From positions 1 to 10,442 of the forward strand of contig JBGAKX010000149.1 in NCBI GenBank assembly GCA_044224215.1: DNA of 10,442 bases, in the 5' to 3' direction. Shown one piece after another: positions 1-6,518 of this stretch (its first letter is position 1; each line of letters begins with the position of its first letter). The notes beneath the pieces were generated by a model. It ran no database searches. It saw nothing but the letters and a program-made list of their open reading frames with translations, and was not told the origin of the DNA. Both the position numbers and the translations under genes were made by a program. Origin of the DNA: DAOMFM01 sp035429825. GTDB lineage: Bacteria > Acidobacteriota > Blastocatellia > UBA7656 > JADIYM01.

Positions 1-31
1 TCCCCCCGAGTGGTCGGGACCTCGACGGATA

Positions 32-1459
32 CTACTTAGCGCGACTTCGCGTTCGAAATGCCCGCTCGAGCGGGTCACCTGAATAACCGAGCGCCTTCCA
101 GTCGAGACGTCCGCCGGACGAATGGCAATCGAGGCACGACAGTGCCTCGGACTTTGGACGGACGCCGTGGAAGATGCCCATGTACCGTGACGTGTCGCTC
201 CACGTATACGTCGCATCATTGATTCCGTACGTCTCTCGCGCCGCACTTCGTACAGCCGGATCGATCTTTCCGTTCGGGAAGAACTGCTCAACTGTGATCG
301 GTATCAGCCAGTTTCGTCCGGACAGAACCGGGAGGCGCGCCCGATGAAGCTTGAATGCGTAGATCCGCGAATTCGGATCTCGCCGCGATCCTTGTGGAAC
401 CATGATGCCGACTGAACCGTCGCCGAGCCGGTACGCCGGCTCGCCAAGAAGTTGTTCGCGTGTGGTTCCGTTGTACCACGCGTATACGGGCCGGACGTCC
501 TTTTCGAGCGTGATGTTCGCCGTGTACTTGTCACCTTCCTTGTCGTAGACGGACGTCGACCAGTCGCGCACCATATCGGTCGGGTCGGTGCGCGCAAACG
601 TTGGGATATGGCACACGGTACAGCTGACGCGCCGCGTGTGGCGGTTGAGCGCGTCGGCCTTGTGCGGCGCGGATCCGTGGCACTCGGCCGTGTCGCAGCT
701 GAGCGGCTTGCCGGGGCTGTCCGATCCGGAGAGGTCTGCGCCACGGCCGCGAACGCGATGATCCGCGCCCGCATGGCACGTCACGCATTGCATGTTCTTT
801 CCGTCGCTCGCCATGTGCACGTCGTACTCGCGGTCGGGATTCGCAAGCGCGTACTCGATATCGCCGCGCTTGTAGTTCGGCCCTCCGCCTGACGCCGAGT
901 GGCACCTCAGACACATGGTTCGCGTTGGCAGAGAGATCCGCTTTGAGACGGAGTCGAGCCCTTCGCGGTTCGACCAGAGAATCGGTCGCCATTCGAATCC
1001 GCCGCCCTGTTTCTCGAACAGGTCGCGGCGGTATCCGCTCGCGTGACAGATCAGGCAGTCGATGTTCTCGAGTTGGTCCTGGGTCATCTTTTCGGCCGGC
1101 ATCTTGCCAAGGCCAGCATGGCACGCCGAGCAGCCCTTCGTGATGACGTCGCCGCGCGAATTCCGCACCAGTCCGATCCAGTTTCCCGACGGACTGGTGC
1201 AGAAATCGTTCAAGGTGTTCATCTTCCCGAGCTTGCGGCCGCGAGCGTTCACGATGTTTGGAGCGTCGCCGCGCCACTGGTAGTGCTGCGAGTGGAAGAA
1301 CGTCTCGGCCTGCTGCTGGTGGCACGCGAGACACGTTGACGTACCTTCGTAGTGTTCAAAGTAGTCGCCGTGGCTCGACTTCGCTTCCTGGGCTTTGACC
1401 GTGAATGCCGCACACACCGCGAGCAGCAGGGTTCCGCACAATGTCAGCAGCTTGGCCAC
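32..1459 (-). CDS. Exported octaheme c-type cytochrome, tetrathionate reductase (Otr)-like family
   Basis: Periplasmic electron-transfer protein or reductase of 475 residues. A Sec signal peptide (about residues 1-23, cleavage near VKA|Q) is followed by seven CXXCH heme motifs (Cys43, 110, 135, 183, 225, 280, 442) and one CX4CH (Cys255-His261), so eight covalent hemes are predicted. The layout fits the octaheme tetrathionate reductase family as I know it: CSACHAG then DCLICH, a CHSASGGGPN...KRGD...DVHM block, CTVCHIPTFAR, a heme-free stretch (285-441) with VYAWYNG and an RIYAFKLH segment, then a C-terminal ALSCLDCH...GGRLDW...LGY...DP. Shewanella Otr reduces tetrathionate, nitrite and hydroxylamine in vitro, but the true substrate here cannot be read from sequence. 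Translation starts at GTG (1457-1459) with AGGAGG six bases upstream, directly abutting the stop codon of the porin gene, so the two are probably translationally coupled. No lipobox is seen, so the mature protein is probably soluble. Family call strong, substrate unknown. Confidence 0.87.
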   Translation of the reverse strand: MAKLLTLCGTLLLAVCAAFTVKAQEAKSSHGDYFEHYEGTSTCLACHQQQAETFFHSQHYQWRGDAPNIVNARGRKLGKMNTLNDFCTSPSGNWIGLVRNSRGDVITKGCSACHAGLGKMPAEKMTQDQLENIDCLICHASGYRRDLFEKQGGGFEWRPILWSNREGLDSVSKRISLPTRTMCLRCHSASGGGPNYKRGDIEYALANPDREYDVHMASDGKNMQCVTCHAGADHRVRGRGADLSGSDSPGKPLSCDTAECHGSAPHKADALNRHTRRVSCTVCHIPTFARTDPTDMVRDWSTSVYDKEGDKYTANITLEKDVRPVYAWYNGTTREQLLGEPAYRLGDGSVGIMVPQGSRRDPNSRIYAFKLHRARLPVLSGRNWLIPITVEQFFPNGKIDPAVRSAARETYGINDATYTWSDTSRYMGIFHGVRPKSEALSCLDCHSSGGRLDWKALGYSGDPLERAFRTRSRAK

Positions 1460-1465
1460 GGCGTG

Positions 1466-1471
1466 CCTCCT
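1466..1471 (-). promoter_or_regulatory. Ribosome binding site of the octaheme cytochrome gene, abutting the porin stop codon
   Basis: On the minus strand AGGAGG lies immediately after the porin stop TAG (1472-1474) and six bases before the GTG start. It fixes the GTG start and suggests that ribosomes finishing the porin re-initiate on the cytochrome. Confidence 0.75.
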
Positions 1472-3280
1472 CTAGAACCGTGCGATGATGCCGAACGTCA
1501 ACACTCCGGCCTGGCTATAGGTCGGGAAGCCGAGCATTGGCGTGTCGCTCAGCAGCTTGGGCGCGCCAACGTGCCAGCCCGAGCCGGAGTACCGGTAGTT
1601 GTAGAACGTGTAGTCCGCCTTGAAGATGAACCGGTTGGTGATCCGGTGCGTCAGGTACCACTCGTACGCTTCGCCTCTCGTGTTGGTCTTGGGCGCGAGA
1701 ATGTCATCCTCGGCCTGGGCGAAGTTGAACCAGTACTTGGAGCCGTAGTTGGCTTCGAACCCGATCTTGGTGCGGTCGTCCTCGCCAAATCGGAATCGAA
1801 CGCCGCCGTAGATCATGCCGCCGCTGTGATTCTCGGGTGTTTCGAATGGATCGGACACGAGTCCGCCGAACGGCGTCGTTACCTGGTTCGGCTGGAACCC
1901 CACGTAGTTCGCGCTGATGAACGTGTCGAACCGGCTGAACCGGTGCTCAACGTTGACGCCGGCAAGATTGATGGCGCCGAGGTTCGCGGACGGCGTGTAG
2001 CGCAGCACGACCGGAGCGTTGATTGCCTCACCCGTGAGCGGGTTGTAGGGCAGTACGACGAGTCCGTTGAATCCATCCGTCACGTCGAACGCCCTGGCAT
2101 ACGTGGCCTGGACGAGCGTGTTGTCGGAGTTCCAGATGTCGACATTGGCGCCGAGGAACTGCGCGTCGCTCAGCCGGTCCTGTGGCGGCTTGAGGAGGTC
2201 GCCGTTTCCAAAACCGGACTCGTAACCAAGGCCATAGCAGAGCCGGAGCGCCGTGTTCTCGCCGAGGTGATAGCCAAACGTGATGCCGTCGAACTGGTAG
2301 TTGATGAGTGCGCCAGACGGGGTGCCGGCACGGGGCTCGTCCTCGCGATATTCGAGCGGCGGCCCTTCGGTCGAAGGACGACGCCCGATCGACAGAAAGA
2401 AGTTCGAACCGTTGATCTTGTTCCACGTGAAGTAGGCGCGTTCGACGCGCAGGAAATCGCCGTTGGGAACGCCAACCGTCGTCCCGTCGATATTGAGGCT
2501 TGTCGGCTGTCCGTTGAAGACCTGCACTCCGGTCGAATCGCCGAACACCTTGTACATGCTGAGCCGCGCGGTCACCGAGATATTGTCGGCGAGCTGCGAG
2601 TCGATCTTCAGCCGGAACCGGTTGGTGTACATGATGCCGTTGTCGGCCGAATATGCCTGCTGGTACGTCGCGGGCAGCAGCATGCCAAAGAGCTGTTGCT
2701 GCAGTTCGGGTGGGATCTGTCCGACCGCCGCCTTGAGCTGGCTGAACGACAGGTTCTGCGTGAAGTACTGGTAGTTGCTGTAGTTCTGAGCGATCGTCGA
2801 GTTGATCTGGTCGATGCTTGAAGGTGGCGCACCGGTGGTGTTGTAGGTGAACAGCGCTCCAACAAGGAGGTTCTGGAATTCCAGCCCGTTGTAATACGCC
2901 GGAATGTCGCCGTTGATGGTATGCGTCTCGAACCGGTAGTCGCCGCTGAAATTCACGCGGTCAAGCGCGCTGTCGCGCTCCGCCTTTGCAACACGGCGAT
3001 CGAGTTCCTTGACGGCGGTCGCGGTGACCTCCGCCTGCGGTGCCTGCTCTTCCTGCTTCTTCTCCTGTGCGGCCAGGCGCTCCTCGAGCGTGGCGATCGT
3101 CTTCTTCATCGCCTCGATCTCCTCACGGAGCTGATCGGTCTGGCCCTTCTGGATCGAAGCGGCGGCTCCCGGCGGGGTGGTGTAGGGCTCCGGGGTCGCT
3201 TTTGCTATCGGCTCTTGCGCCGAGACAAACTGTCCGGAGACCACAAAGATTGCAAATACGAATGTTATGAGTCTGCGCAT
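1472..3280 (-). CDS. Outer-membrane beta-barrel with N-terminal coiled coil, DUF3373-like putative porin
   Basis: Predicted outer-membrane channel of 602 residues. Residues 1-21 form a Sec signal peptide (cleavage VSA|Q). Residues about 45-105 are rich in Glu, Lys, Gln and Ala in heptad-like spacing (EEIEAMKKTIATLEERLAAQ), a likely periplasmic coiled coil. From FSGDYRF (about 111) to the end the protein alternates as amphipathic strands and finishes in IIARF, a typical barrel end with terminal Phe. Segments such as NRFRLKI, TARLSMYKVFGD, RVERAYFTWNKI, FFLSIGRRPSTEGPP and LRLCYGLGYESGFGNG recall the DUF3373 family found beside multiheme cytochromes in Geobacter-type bacteria; this is from memory, not a search. 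The reading frame is open to 3496, but the start at 3280 is chosen because it has a good ribosome site and begins the signal peptide, while the upstream extension overlaps the cytochrome c gene. Its position between two cytochrome genes suggests it houses or docks them as an electron conduit. Confidence 0.8.
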   Translation of the reverse strand: MRRLITFVFAIFVVSGQFVSAQEPIAKATPEPYTTPPGAAASIQKGQTDQLREEIEAMKKTIATLEERLAAQEKKQEEQAPQAEVTATAVKELDRRVAKAERDSALDRVNFSGDYRFETHTINGDIPAYYNGLEFQNLLVGALFTYNTTGAPPSSIDQINSTIAQNYSNYQYFTQNLSFSQLKAAVGQIPPELQQQLFGMLLPATYQQAYSADNGIMYTNRFRLKIDSQLADNISVTARLSMYKVFGDSTGVQVFNGQPTSLNIDGTTVGVPNGDFLRVERAYFTWNKINGSNFFLSIGRRPSTEGPPLEYREDEPRAGTPSGALINYQFDGITFGYHLGENTALRLCYGLGYESGFGNGDLLKPPQDRLSDAQFLGANVDIWNSDNTLVQATYARAFDVTDGFNGLVVLPYNPLTGEAINAPVVLRYTPSANLGAINLAGVNVEHRFSRFDTFISANYVGFQPNQVTTPFGGLVSDPFETPENHSGGMIYGGVRFRFGEDDRTKIGFEANYGSKYWFNFAQAEDDILAPKTNTRGEAYEWYLTHRITNRFIFKADYTFYNYRYSGSGWHVGAPKLLSDTPMLGFPTYSQAGVLTFGIIARF

Positions 3281-3288
3281 TTCTTCTC

Positions 3289-3293
3289 CCTCC
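3289..3293 (-). promoter_or_regulatory. Ribosome binding site that sets the porin start
   Basis: Minus-strand GGAGG eight bases before the ATG at 3278-3280. It supports this start over one at 3496, which would place 72 non-signal-like residues in front of the signal peptide. Confidence 0.75.
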
Positions 3294-3308
3294 GATCCGG
3301 ATGGCTTG

Positions 3309-3322
3309 CGGAGAGTTCTCCG
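3309..3322. repeat. Short inverted repeat between the cytochrome c and porin genes
   Basis: CGGAGA-GT-TCTCCG, six perfect pairs around two bases, in the 47-base gap between the monoheme cytochrome stop and the porin start. A two-base loop cannot close fully, so any RNA hairpin would open a pair. It could act as an mRNA processing or stability element that sets relative expression, or it may be chance in GC-rich sequence. Confidence 0.3.
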
Positions 3323-3327
3323 GACAC

Positions 3328-3690
3328 TTAGCTGCAGGTCTGCGGCTGTTCTGAGTCCGCAGCGTGATCCACACAGAACTTCTCGATTGCCTTGAGCTGG
3401 TCGGGGGTCAGCGCTTCGAGTAGCTTGTTTGCCTGGCCGGGTACCGTCAGGTCCTTGTGCATTGGAACGAGCTTGTCCTTGAAGAACGCCTTCCACTGGT
3501 CCTGTATGAGAGTCATTGGCGTGAGCTCACCGTTCTTTGAGCCCTTTTCGTGGCAGACACGGCAGTTCTGCTTGTAGAGGTCCTTGCCGTTCGGCGCCTT
3601 GTCGCCGGTGAAGCCGTTCCCCGTGAGGGTGAACGCAAACGGGAGCACGAGCGCCGCCGAAATCGCGAGTCGTAGCGTTGTCCGTCGCAT
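3328..3690 (-). CDS. Small exported monoheme c-type cytochrome
   Basis: Protein of 120 residues with an N-terminal signal peptide (basic MRRTTLR, hydrophobic core about 8-23, cleavage site unclear) and one heme motif, CRVCH (Cys43, Cys46, His47), placed near the mature N-terminus as in class I cytochromes c (GKDLYKQNCRVCH). Met59 and Met77 are the visible candidates for the second axial ligand. Two more cysteines, Cys106 and Cys119 in the C-terminal FCVDHAADSEQPQTC segment, could form a disulfide. About 90 residues remain after export, a normal size for a diffusible periplasmic electron shuttle. AAAGGAG precedes the ATG. It is the first gene of the operon with the porin and octaheme cytochrome, so it probably hands electrons to or from the octaheme protein; the direction is not visible. 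Confidence 0.88.
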   Translation of the reverse strand: MRRTTLRLAISAALVLPFAFTLTGNGFTGDKAPNGKDLYKQNCRVCHEKGSKNGELTPMTLIQDQWKAFFKDKLVPMHKDLTVPGQANKLLEALTPDQLKAIEKFCVDHAADSEQPQTCS

Positions 3691-3729
3691 GGTCCGCTCC
3701 TTTCGAGTGCGGGATATTTTTCACAAGAA

Positions 3730-3757
3730 CCGGTGCGACTGATGATGTCGTCACCGG
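3730..3757 (-). promoter_or_regulatory. Bulged hairpin in the leader or promoter of the cytochrome operon
   Basis: On the minus strand the arms CCGGTG-a-CGAC and GTCG-CACCGG pair at ten positions with one bulged A, around a seven-base loop. It ends 40 bases before the cytochrome c start. There is no long T tract after it, so a transcription terminator is unlikely. It could be a leader structure or a regulator site. Confidence 0.4.
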
Positions 3758-3901
3758 CTGTCAGGGCAATGGACGTGCCATCGTCCGACTGCACGGCGCG
3801 CCGTCACGCAGAACGGCAACGTCCGTACTTGCGGTCGCACAAGCTGTTTGTTTGCTGGATTTAGATGGACGGGCCGGGAAGTGCGCAGTCGACGGATTGC
3901 T

Positions 3902-3915
3902 GGTGATCGATCACC
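3902..3915. promoter_or_regulatory. Perfect 14-base palindrome, candidate operator
   Basis: GGTGATCGATCACC reads the same on both strands. It lies about 210 bases upstream of the cytochrome c start and 17 bases from the AT-rich dyad. The spacing of its half-sites (TGA-N4-TCA) fits neither the classic FNR nor the CRP consensus. Confidence 0.4.
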
Positions 3916-3931
3916 GCACTGCGAGCCGATA

Positions 3932-3969
3932 TGCGTATATTCTCATATAGCGATGTGAGTATATACGCA
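3932..3969. promoter_or_regulatory. AT-rich inverted repeat, candidate operator of the cytochrome operon
   Basis: Arms TGCGTATATTCTCA (3932-3945) and TGAGTATATACGCA (3956-3969) are reverse complements at 13 of 14 positions, separated by ten bases. The AT content stands out from the surrounding GC-rich DNA. No T run follows in either direction, so it looks more like a dimeric regulator site or promoter element than a terminator. No known regulator can be named. Confidence 0.5.
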
Positions 3970-4024
3970 CTTTGTCGAGGATGTGCGTGGAAGGACGTGG
4001 TTGTCATGCGAGCTTTCGGCTGCG

Positions 4025-4618
4025 TCAGGTGATCTTCTGCTTCTTGAGCTCGTTGCGGCCGGCCTTGACGAGATTGTCGAGCAGGTCGTGCAGCGACCTG
4101 GGATCGGTCGACGTCATGCGTGCGGCCCAGACCACCTTCTCGTCCTTGATCGAGAAGATCGCGAGGTCGGCACTCACCGTCGTCGTCGGGATCGCGTACC
4201 CGGGCTGCTCGATGACGGCCCACGTTCCGCCCCAGTAGTCCCACATGTCCGGGTACAGCTGCCACGTAACGGCTCCCGGAGTGATCGCGTAGTCGCGCCC
4301 CATCATCACGTTTCTGAGGACGATCACGCCGTCGACTCCGTTGCTCTTGATCACATTCATCACGGCGTCGCGGTCGTGCAGGTCCACGTTCGGCATCAGC
4401 GTCGTCGCTGCCACGGAATTCGGAATGCGCCGCACCAGACCGCCCTCGGTGCGCCTGCGCAGGTCGGTGTCCTTGTCGAGCAGCACGACGAGGATCTTGC
4501 TGAATTTCGTGCCGCCAGCGGTCGGCGACTTTGTGATCGTGTCGAGCTTGAGGCCGGCGGACGCAACCGATCCGGACAGGAGCAACGCAAACAACGTGGC
4601 TGCGATGACGTGGCGCAT
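4025..4618 (-). CDS. Exported periplasmic protein of unknown function (197 residues)
   Basis: I do not recognise a characterised family. Residues 1-21 form a clear signal peptide (SVASA|G) with no lipobox cysteine, so a soluble periplasmic product is expected. The mature part looks like a small alpha/beta domain: a strand KILVVLLDKD (41-50), a basic helix (DLRRRTEGGLVRRI), GVDGVIVLRNVMMG (94-107), an aromatic segment LYPDMWDYWGGTW (121-133), then two strands in TTTVSADLAIFSIKDEKVVWAARM (146-168) and a C-terminal helix. The pattern of a regulator-like strand, an invariant-looking VLR segment and a final 'not just encoded but exported' strand pair recalls LpoB/CsgG or DUF4136-type envelope proteins, but only as a loose guess. 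The start has GGGAG nearby. It sits 334 bases upstream of the cytochrome operon on the same strand, too far for certain co-transcription. Confidence 0.8.
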   Translation of the reverse strand: MRHVIAATLFALLLSGSVASAGLKLDTITKSPTAGGTKFSKILVVLLDKDTDLRRRTEGGLVRRIPNSVAATTLMPNVDLHDRDAVMNVIKSNGVDGVIVLRNVMMGRDYAITPGAVTWQLYPDMWDYWGGTWAVIEQPGYAIPTTTVSADLAIFSIKDEKVVWAARMTSTDPRSLHDLLDNLVKAGRNELKKQKIT

Positions 4619-4627
4619 GTGGGTCTC

Positions 4628-4682
4628 CCTCGGTGACGTGATCGAACCCGCGGCGGGTGAGGCCGCCCGGAACGCACCGAGG
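4628..4682 (-). promoter_or_regulatory. Leader fold covering the ribosome binding site of the 197-residue protein gene
   Basis: CCTCGGTG (4628-4635) and CACCGAGG (4675-4682) are perfect reverse complements, and an inner pair GGCGG/CCGCC (4652-4656, 4663-4667) can stack inside. On the mRNA the 3' outer arm CACCGAGG contains part of the purine-rich ribosome site GAGGGAG, so folding could limit translation. Whether transcription begins upstream of 4682 is unknown. Confidence 0.35.
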
Positions 4683-4693
4683 ATAGCGGACTT

Positions 4694-4714
4694 GCCGCGT
4701 GGCGTCCACGCGGC
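4694..4714 (-). terminator. Strong GC-rich hairpin after the serine hydrolase gene, possible terminator
   Basis: GCCGCGTGG and CCACGCGGC pair perfectly over nine bases around a three-base loop, 26 bases past the hydrolase stop codon. No U-rich tail follows, so it is not a canonical intrinsic terminator. It may still end or protect the transcript. Confidence 0.5.
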
Positions 4715-4740
4715 GTCACGGCGGCGCGGACGGAAACTGC

Positions 4741-6402
4741 TCAGCGGGCCTTCTTGATCTTGAAGTTCGCGTCGCTCGAGTCCGAGCCCTCGTTCCCGTC
4801 CTGGTCGGTGGCGACCACCTTGATCCTCGCCGTCTTGGTCTTGAGCGACGCGGGGATGGCGAACGAGAAGGTCCTGGCCTCAGGGTCCACGTCCGGGGCA
4901 ATGATGAAGGGGTACGTCACTCCGCCATCCGTCGACAGGTACAGCACCTGGTGGAGCACCTTGCGGTCGTCGCCGGCGTCCCATGAAATGGTGACGGACG
5001 TTCCCGCCTTGAGCTTCTCGCGTCCGTTCGGACTGATGATTCGCGCGGTCGGCGCCGGCGTCGCCGGCCCTTCGAACGGAATGTACTTCGAGAACTGGTC
5101 GCCGTCGGGCCACGACGTCACCTGCCAGTAGGCGTCCCACATCCCCGCGTCGAACTCGTAGAAGAACTGGTCGCTCCACGGCTGGCCGTTGTAGAACGCC
5201 GCCCATGAAAACCCGTTGTAGTTGCGAACGACGATCGTCGCCGTGCCGGGGAGCGCACCGGTGTGCCACCAGTTCGCATCCGAGTCGACCGGTCCGACGA
5301 GCCAGCCCTTGGCGTACCAGATGGGCGTGCCCTGCCACGTCGGGTTGGCTGGGCGCGCCGTCATTTCGGCGATGCTCGACGACGTCAGCGCATCTGGCGG
5401 CGACGGGTGGCCGTCGGCCGAGAGGATCAGCCGAAGGTAGTCGATGGGCGACGCGACCCATCCGCCATGGCTGTCCATCGCTTCGATGTAGAAGCCGCCG
5501 TCGGGCCACGGCACCGGTTGGGTCTCGTCGGGAAAGACGCTCGTCGCAAGTCCTTCCTGAGGAAGTTCGTAGTACTTCACTTCGCCGGTCGCGCGCTCCG
5601 ATGGTCGCGAGCGCCCGCAGATCATCCGCGTGACGCCGATCGGCGCGAGCAGTTCGTGACGCACATAGTCGTCGTAGCGCATGCCCGTGACCTTCTCGAT
5701 GATCCTCCCGAGCAGGCTGTAACCGAAGTTGGAGTACTCGTATTCGGTGCCCGGGTCGAACTGGAGAGGTTGTCCAAGCATGTAGCGGATGATCGTCCGC
5801 GAGCTGGCGGGTCGCGGCTCGCCGACGGCGTCCGCGGCGATCCACGGGATGAACATCGGATCGAAGGCGCGCGCACGGTCCCATCCGCCCGAATGCTCGA
5901 GAAGTTCACGAACCGTTATCGAGTCGAGCCGCGGGTCGATGTTTGCTCCCTGCGGCGGCGGGATGTCGGAGAGGAGCGTGAACACCTTGGCGTCGAGGTC
6001 GAGCCGGCCTTCCTGGACAAGCTTCATGGCGGCGATCGCCGTGACGGGCTTCGACAGACTCGCAACACGGAACAACGAGTCCGGCTGCACCGTGGCGCCG
6101 GCGTCGACGTCGGCGTATCCGAAGCCGCGGGCATAGACAAGCCGCCCGTCCTTTGTAACGGCGACGGCGGCGCCATTGATTCCCCAGCGCGCGAGGAGAT
6201 CCGAGATCGTGCGGTCGTAACTCTCAAGACCCGGAACGGCGTCGCCCGTGATCGGAATCGTCGCTGCCTCGTTCGTGCCCGGCAGCGTCACGCTCGAGTG
6301 TCCGACTGGGGCGAACAGCGTAAACAGAACGGTCGTCGCGACGATGGCAAACGCGCGGCCGCCACGGTCGATTCGTCGCGAGTTCTGAACGGGGGAGCGC
6401 AT
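4741..6402 (-). CDS. Exported beta-lactamase-fold serine hydrolase with C-terminal Ig-like domain
   Basis: Serine hydrolase of the class C beta-lactamase / EstB / DD-peptidase fold, 553 residues. After a basic N-terminus (to Arg15) and hydrophobic segment (about 17-32) serving as signal peptide or anchor, the catalytic domain covers about 60-440. Its motifs are SLSK (Ser115 nucleophile, Lys118 base), Y223-S-N225, and H380-T-G382 in the KTG position. ITVRELLEHSGGW and PGTEYEYSNFGYSLLGRIIEKVTG are family signatures. HTG in place of KTG is usual in esterases and peptidases of this fold rather than true beta-lactamases, so antibiotic resistance should not be assumed. Residues about 450-550 form a beta-sandwich of the 'VTISWDA...YLSTDGGVTY' type, probably for binding or display. 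Usual family members are about 350-450 residues, the excess being this domain. A purine-rich AGAGAGG lies upstream of the ATG. Substrate unknown. Confidence 0.9.
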   Translation of the reverse strand: MRSPVQNSRRIDRGGRAFAIVATTVLFTLFAPVGHSSVTLPGTNEAATIPITGDAVPGLESYDRTISDLLARWGINGAAVAVTKDGRLVYARGFGYADVDAGATVQPDSLFRVASLSKPVTAIAAMKLVQEGRLDLDAKVFTLLSDIPPPQGANIDPRLDSITVRELLEHSGGWDRARAFDPMFIPWIAADAVGEPRPASSRTIIRYMLGQPLQFDPGTEYEYSNFGYSLLGRIIEKVTGMRYDDYVRHELLAPIGVTRMICGRSRPSERATGEVKYYELPQEGLATSVFPDETQPVPWPDGGFYIEAMDSHGGWVASPIDYLRLILSADGHPSPPDALTSSSIAEMTARPANPTWQGTPIWYAKGWLVGPVDSDANWWHTGALPGTATIVVRNYNGFSWAAFYNGQPWSDQFFYEFDAGMWDAYWQVTSWPDGDQFSKYIPFEGPATPAPTARIISPNGREKLKAGTSVTISWDAGDDRKVLHQVLYLSTDGGVTYPFIIAPDVDPEARTFSFAIPASLKTKTARIKVVATDQDGNEGSDSSDANFKIKKAR

Positions 6403-6463
6403 CGGGGACTACCTCTCTCGAGCCCGTGGGGCGTCCTGCGGCACGGGGATTATGCGCGCCGGT

Positions 6464-6505
6464 CTCGCGCGAGCGCAACGTCGCACGCGAGGGCCTCGCC
6501 CCTCG
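6464..6505 (-). other. GC-rich dyads between the rhodanese and hydrolase genes
   Basis: Just past the rhodanese stop, CGAGGG (6488-6493) and CCCTCG (6500-6505) form a six-pair stem, followed by the ten-base palindrome CTCGCGCGAG (6464-6473). Neither has a T tract. They may weaken read-through from the rhodanese into the hydrolase gene, or mean nothing in such GC-rich DNA. Confidence 0.25.
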
Positions 6506-6518
6506 TCACGCACCGGGT

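Larger units (their letters stand above)
3691..4024. other. 334-base intergenic region upstream of the cytochrome operon
   Basis: No credible coding sequence. It lies between the stop of the 197-residue periplasmic protein gene and the start of the cytochrome operon, so it should carry that operon's promoter. It holds a bulged hairpin near the gene, a 14-base palindrome and an AT-rich dyad, listed separately. I found no sigma-70 box pair good enough to call. Confidence 0.7.

Noticed and set aside
1352..2821. Long plus-strand open frame of 489 residues
   Set aside because: It is antisense to the porin and octaheme genes, and its Arg/Val/Glu-rich composition is typical of a high-GC shadow frame. 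No ribosome site or domain seen.
3281..3496. Upstream extension of the porin reading frame to 3496, adding 72 residues
   Set aside because: It overlaps the cytochrome c gene, is rich in Arg and Gly without a signal sequence, and would put the signal peptide and its good ribosome site in the middle of the protein.
4741..6402. Antibiotic-resistance beta-lactamase
   Set aside because: The HTG motif, the extra Ig-like domain and the overall length fit the wider serine hydrolase group better than a true beta-lactamase.
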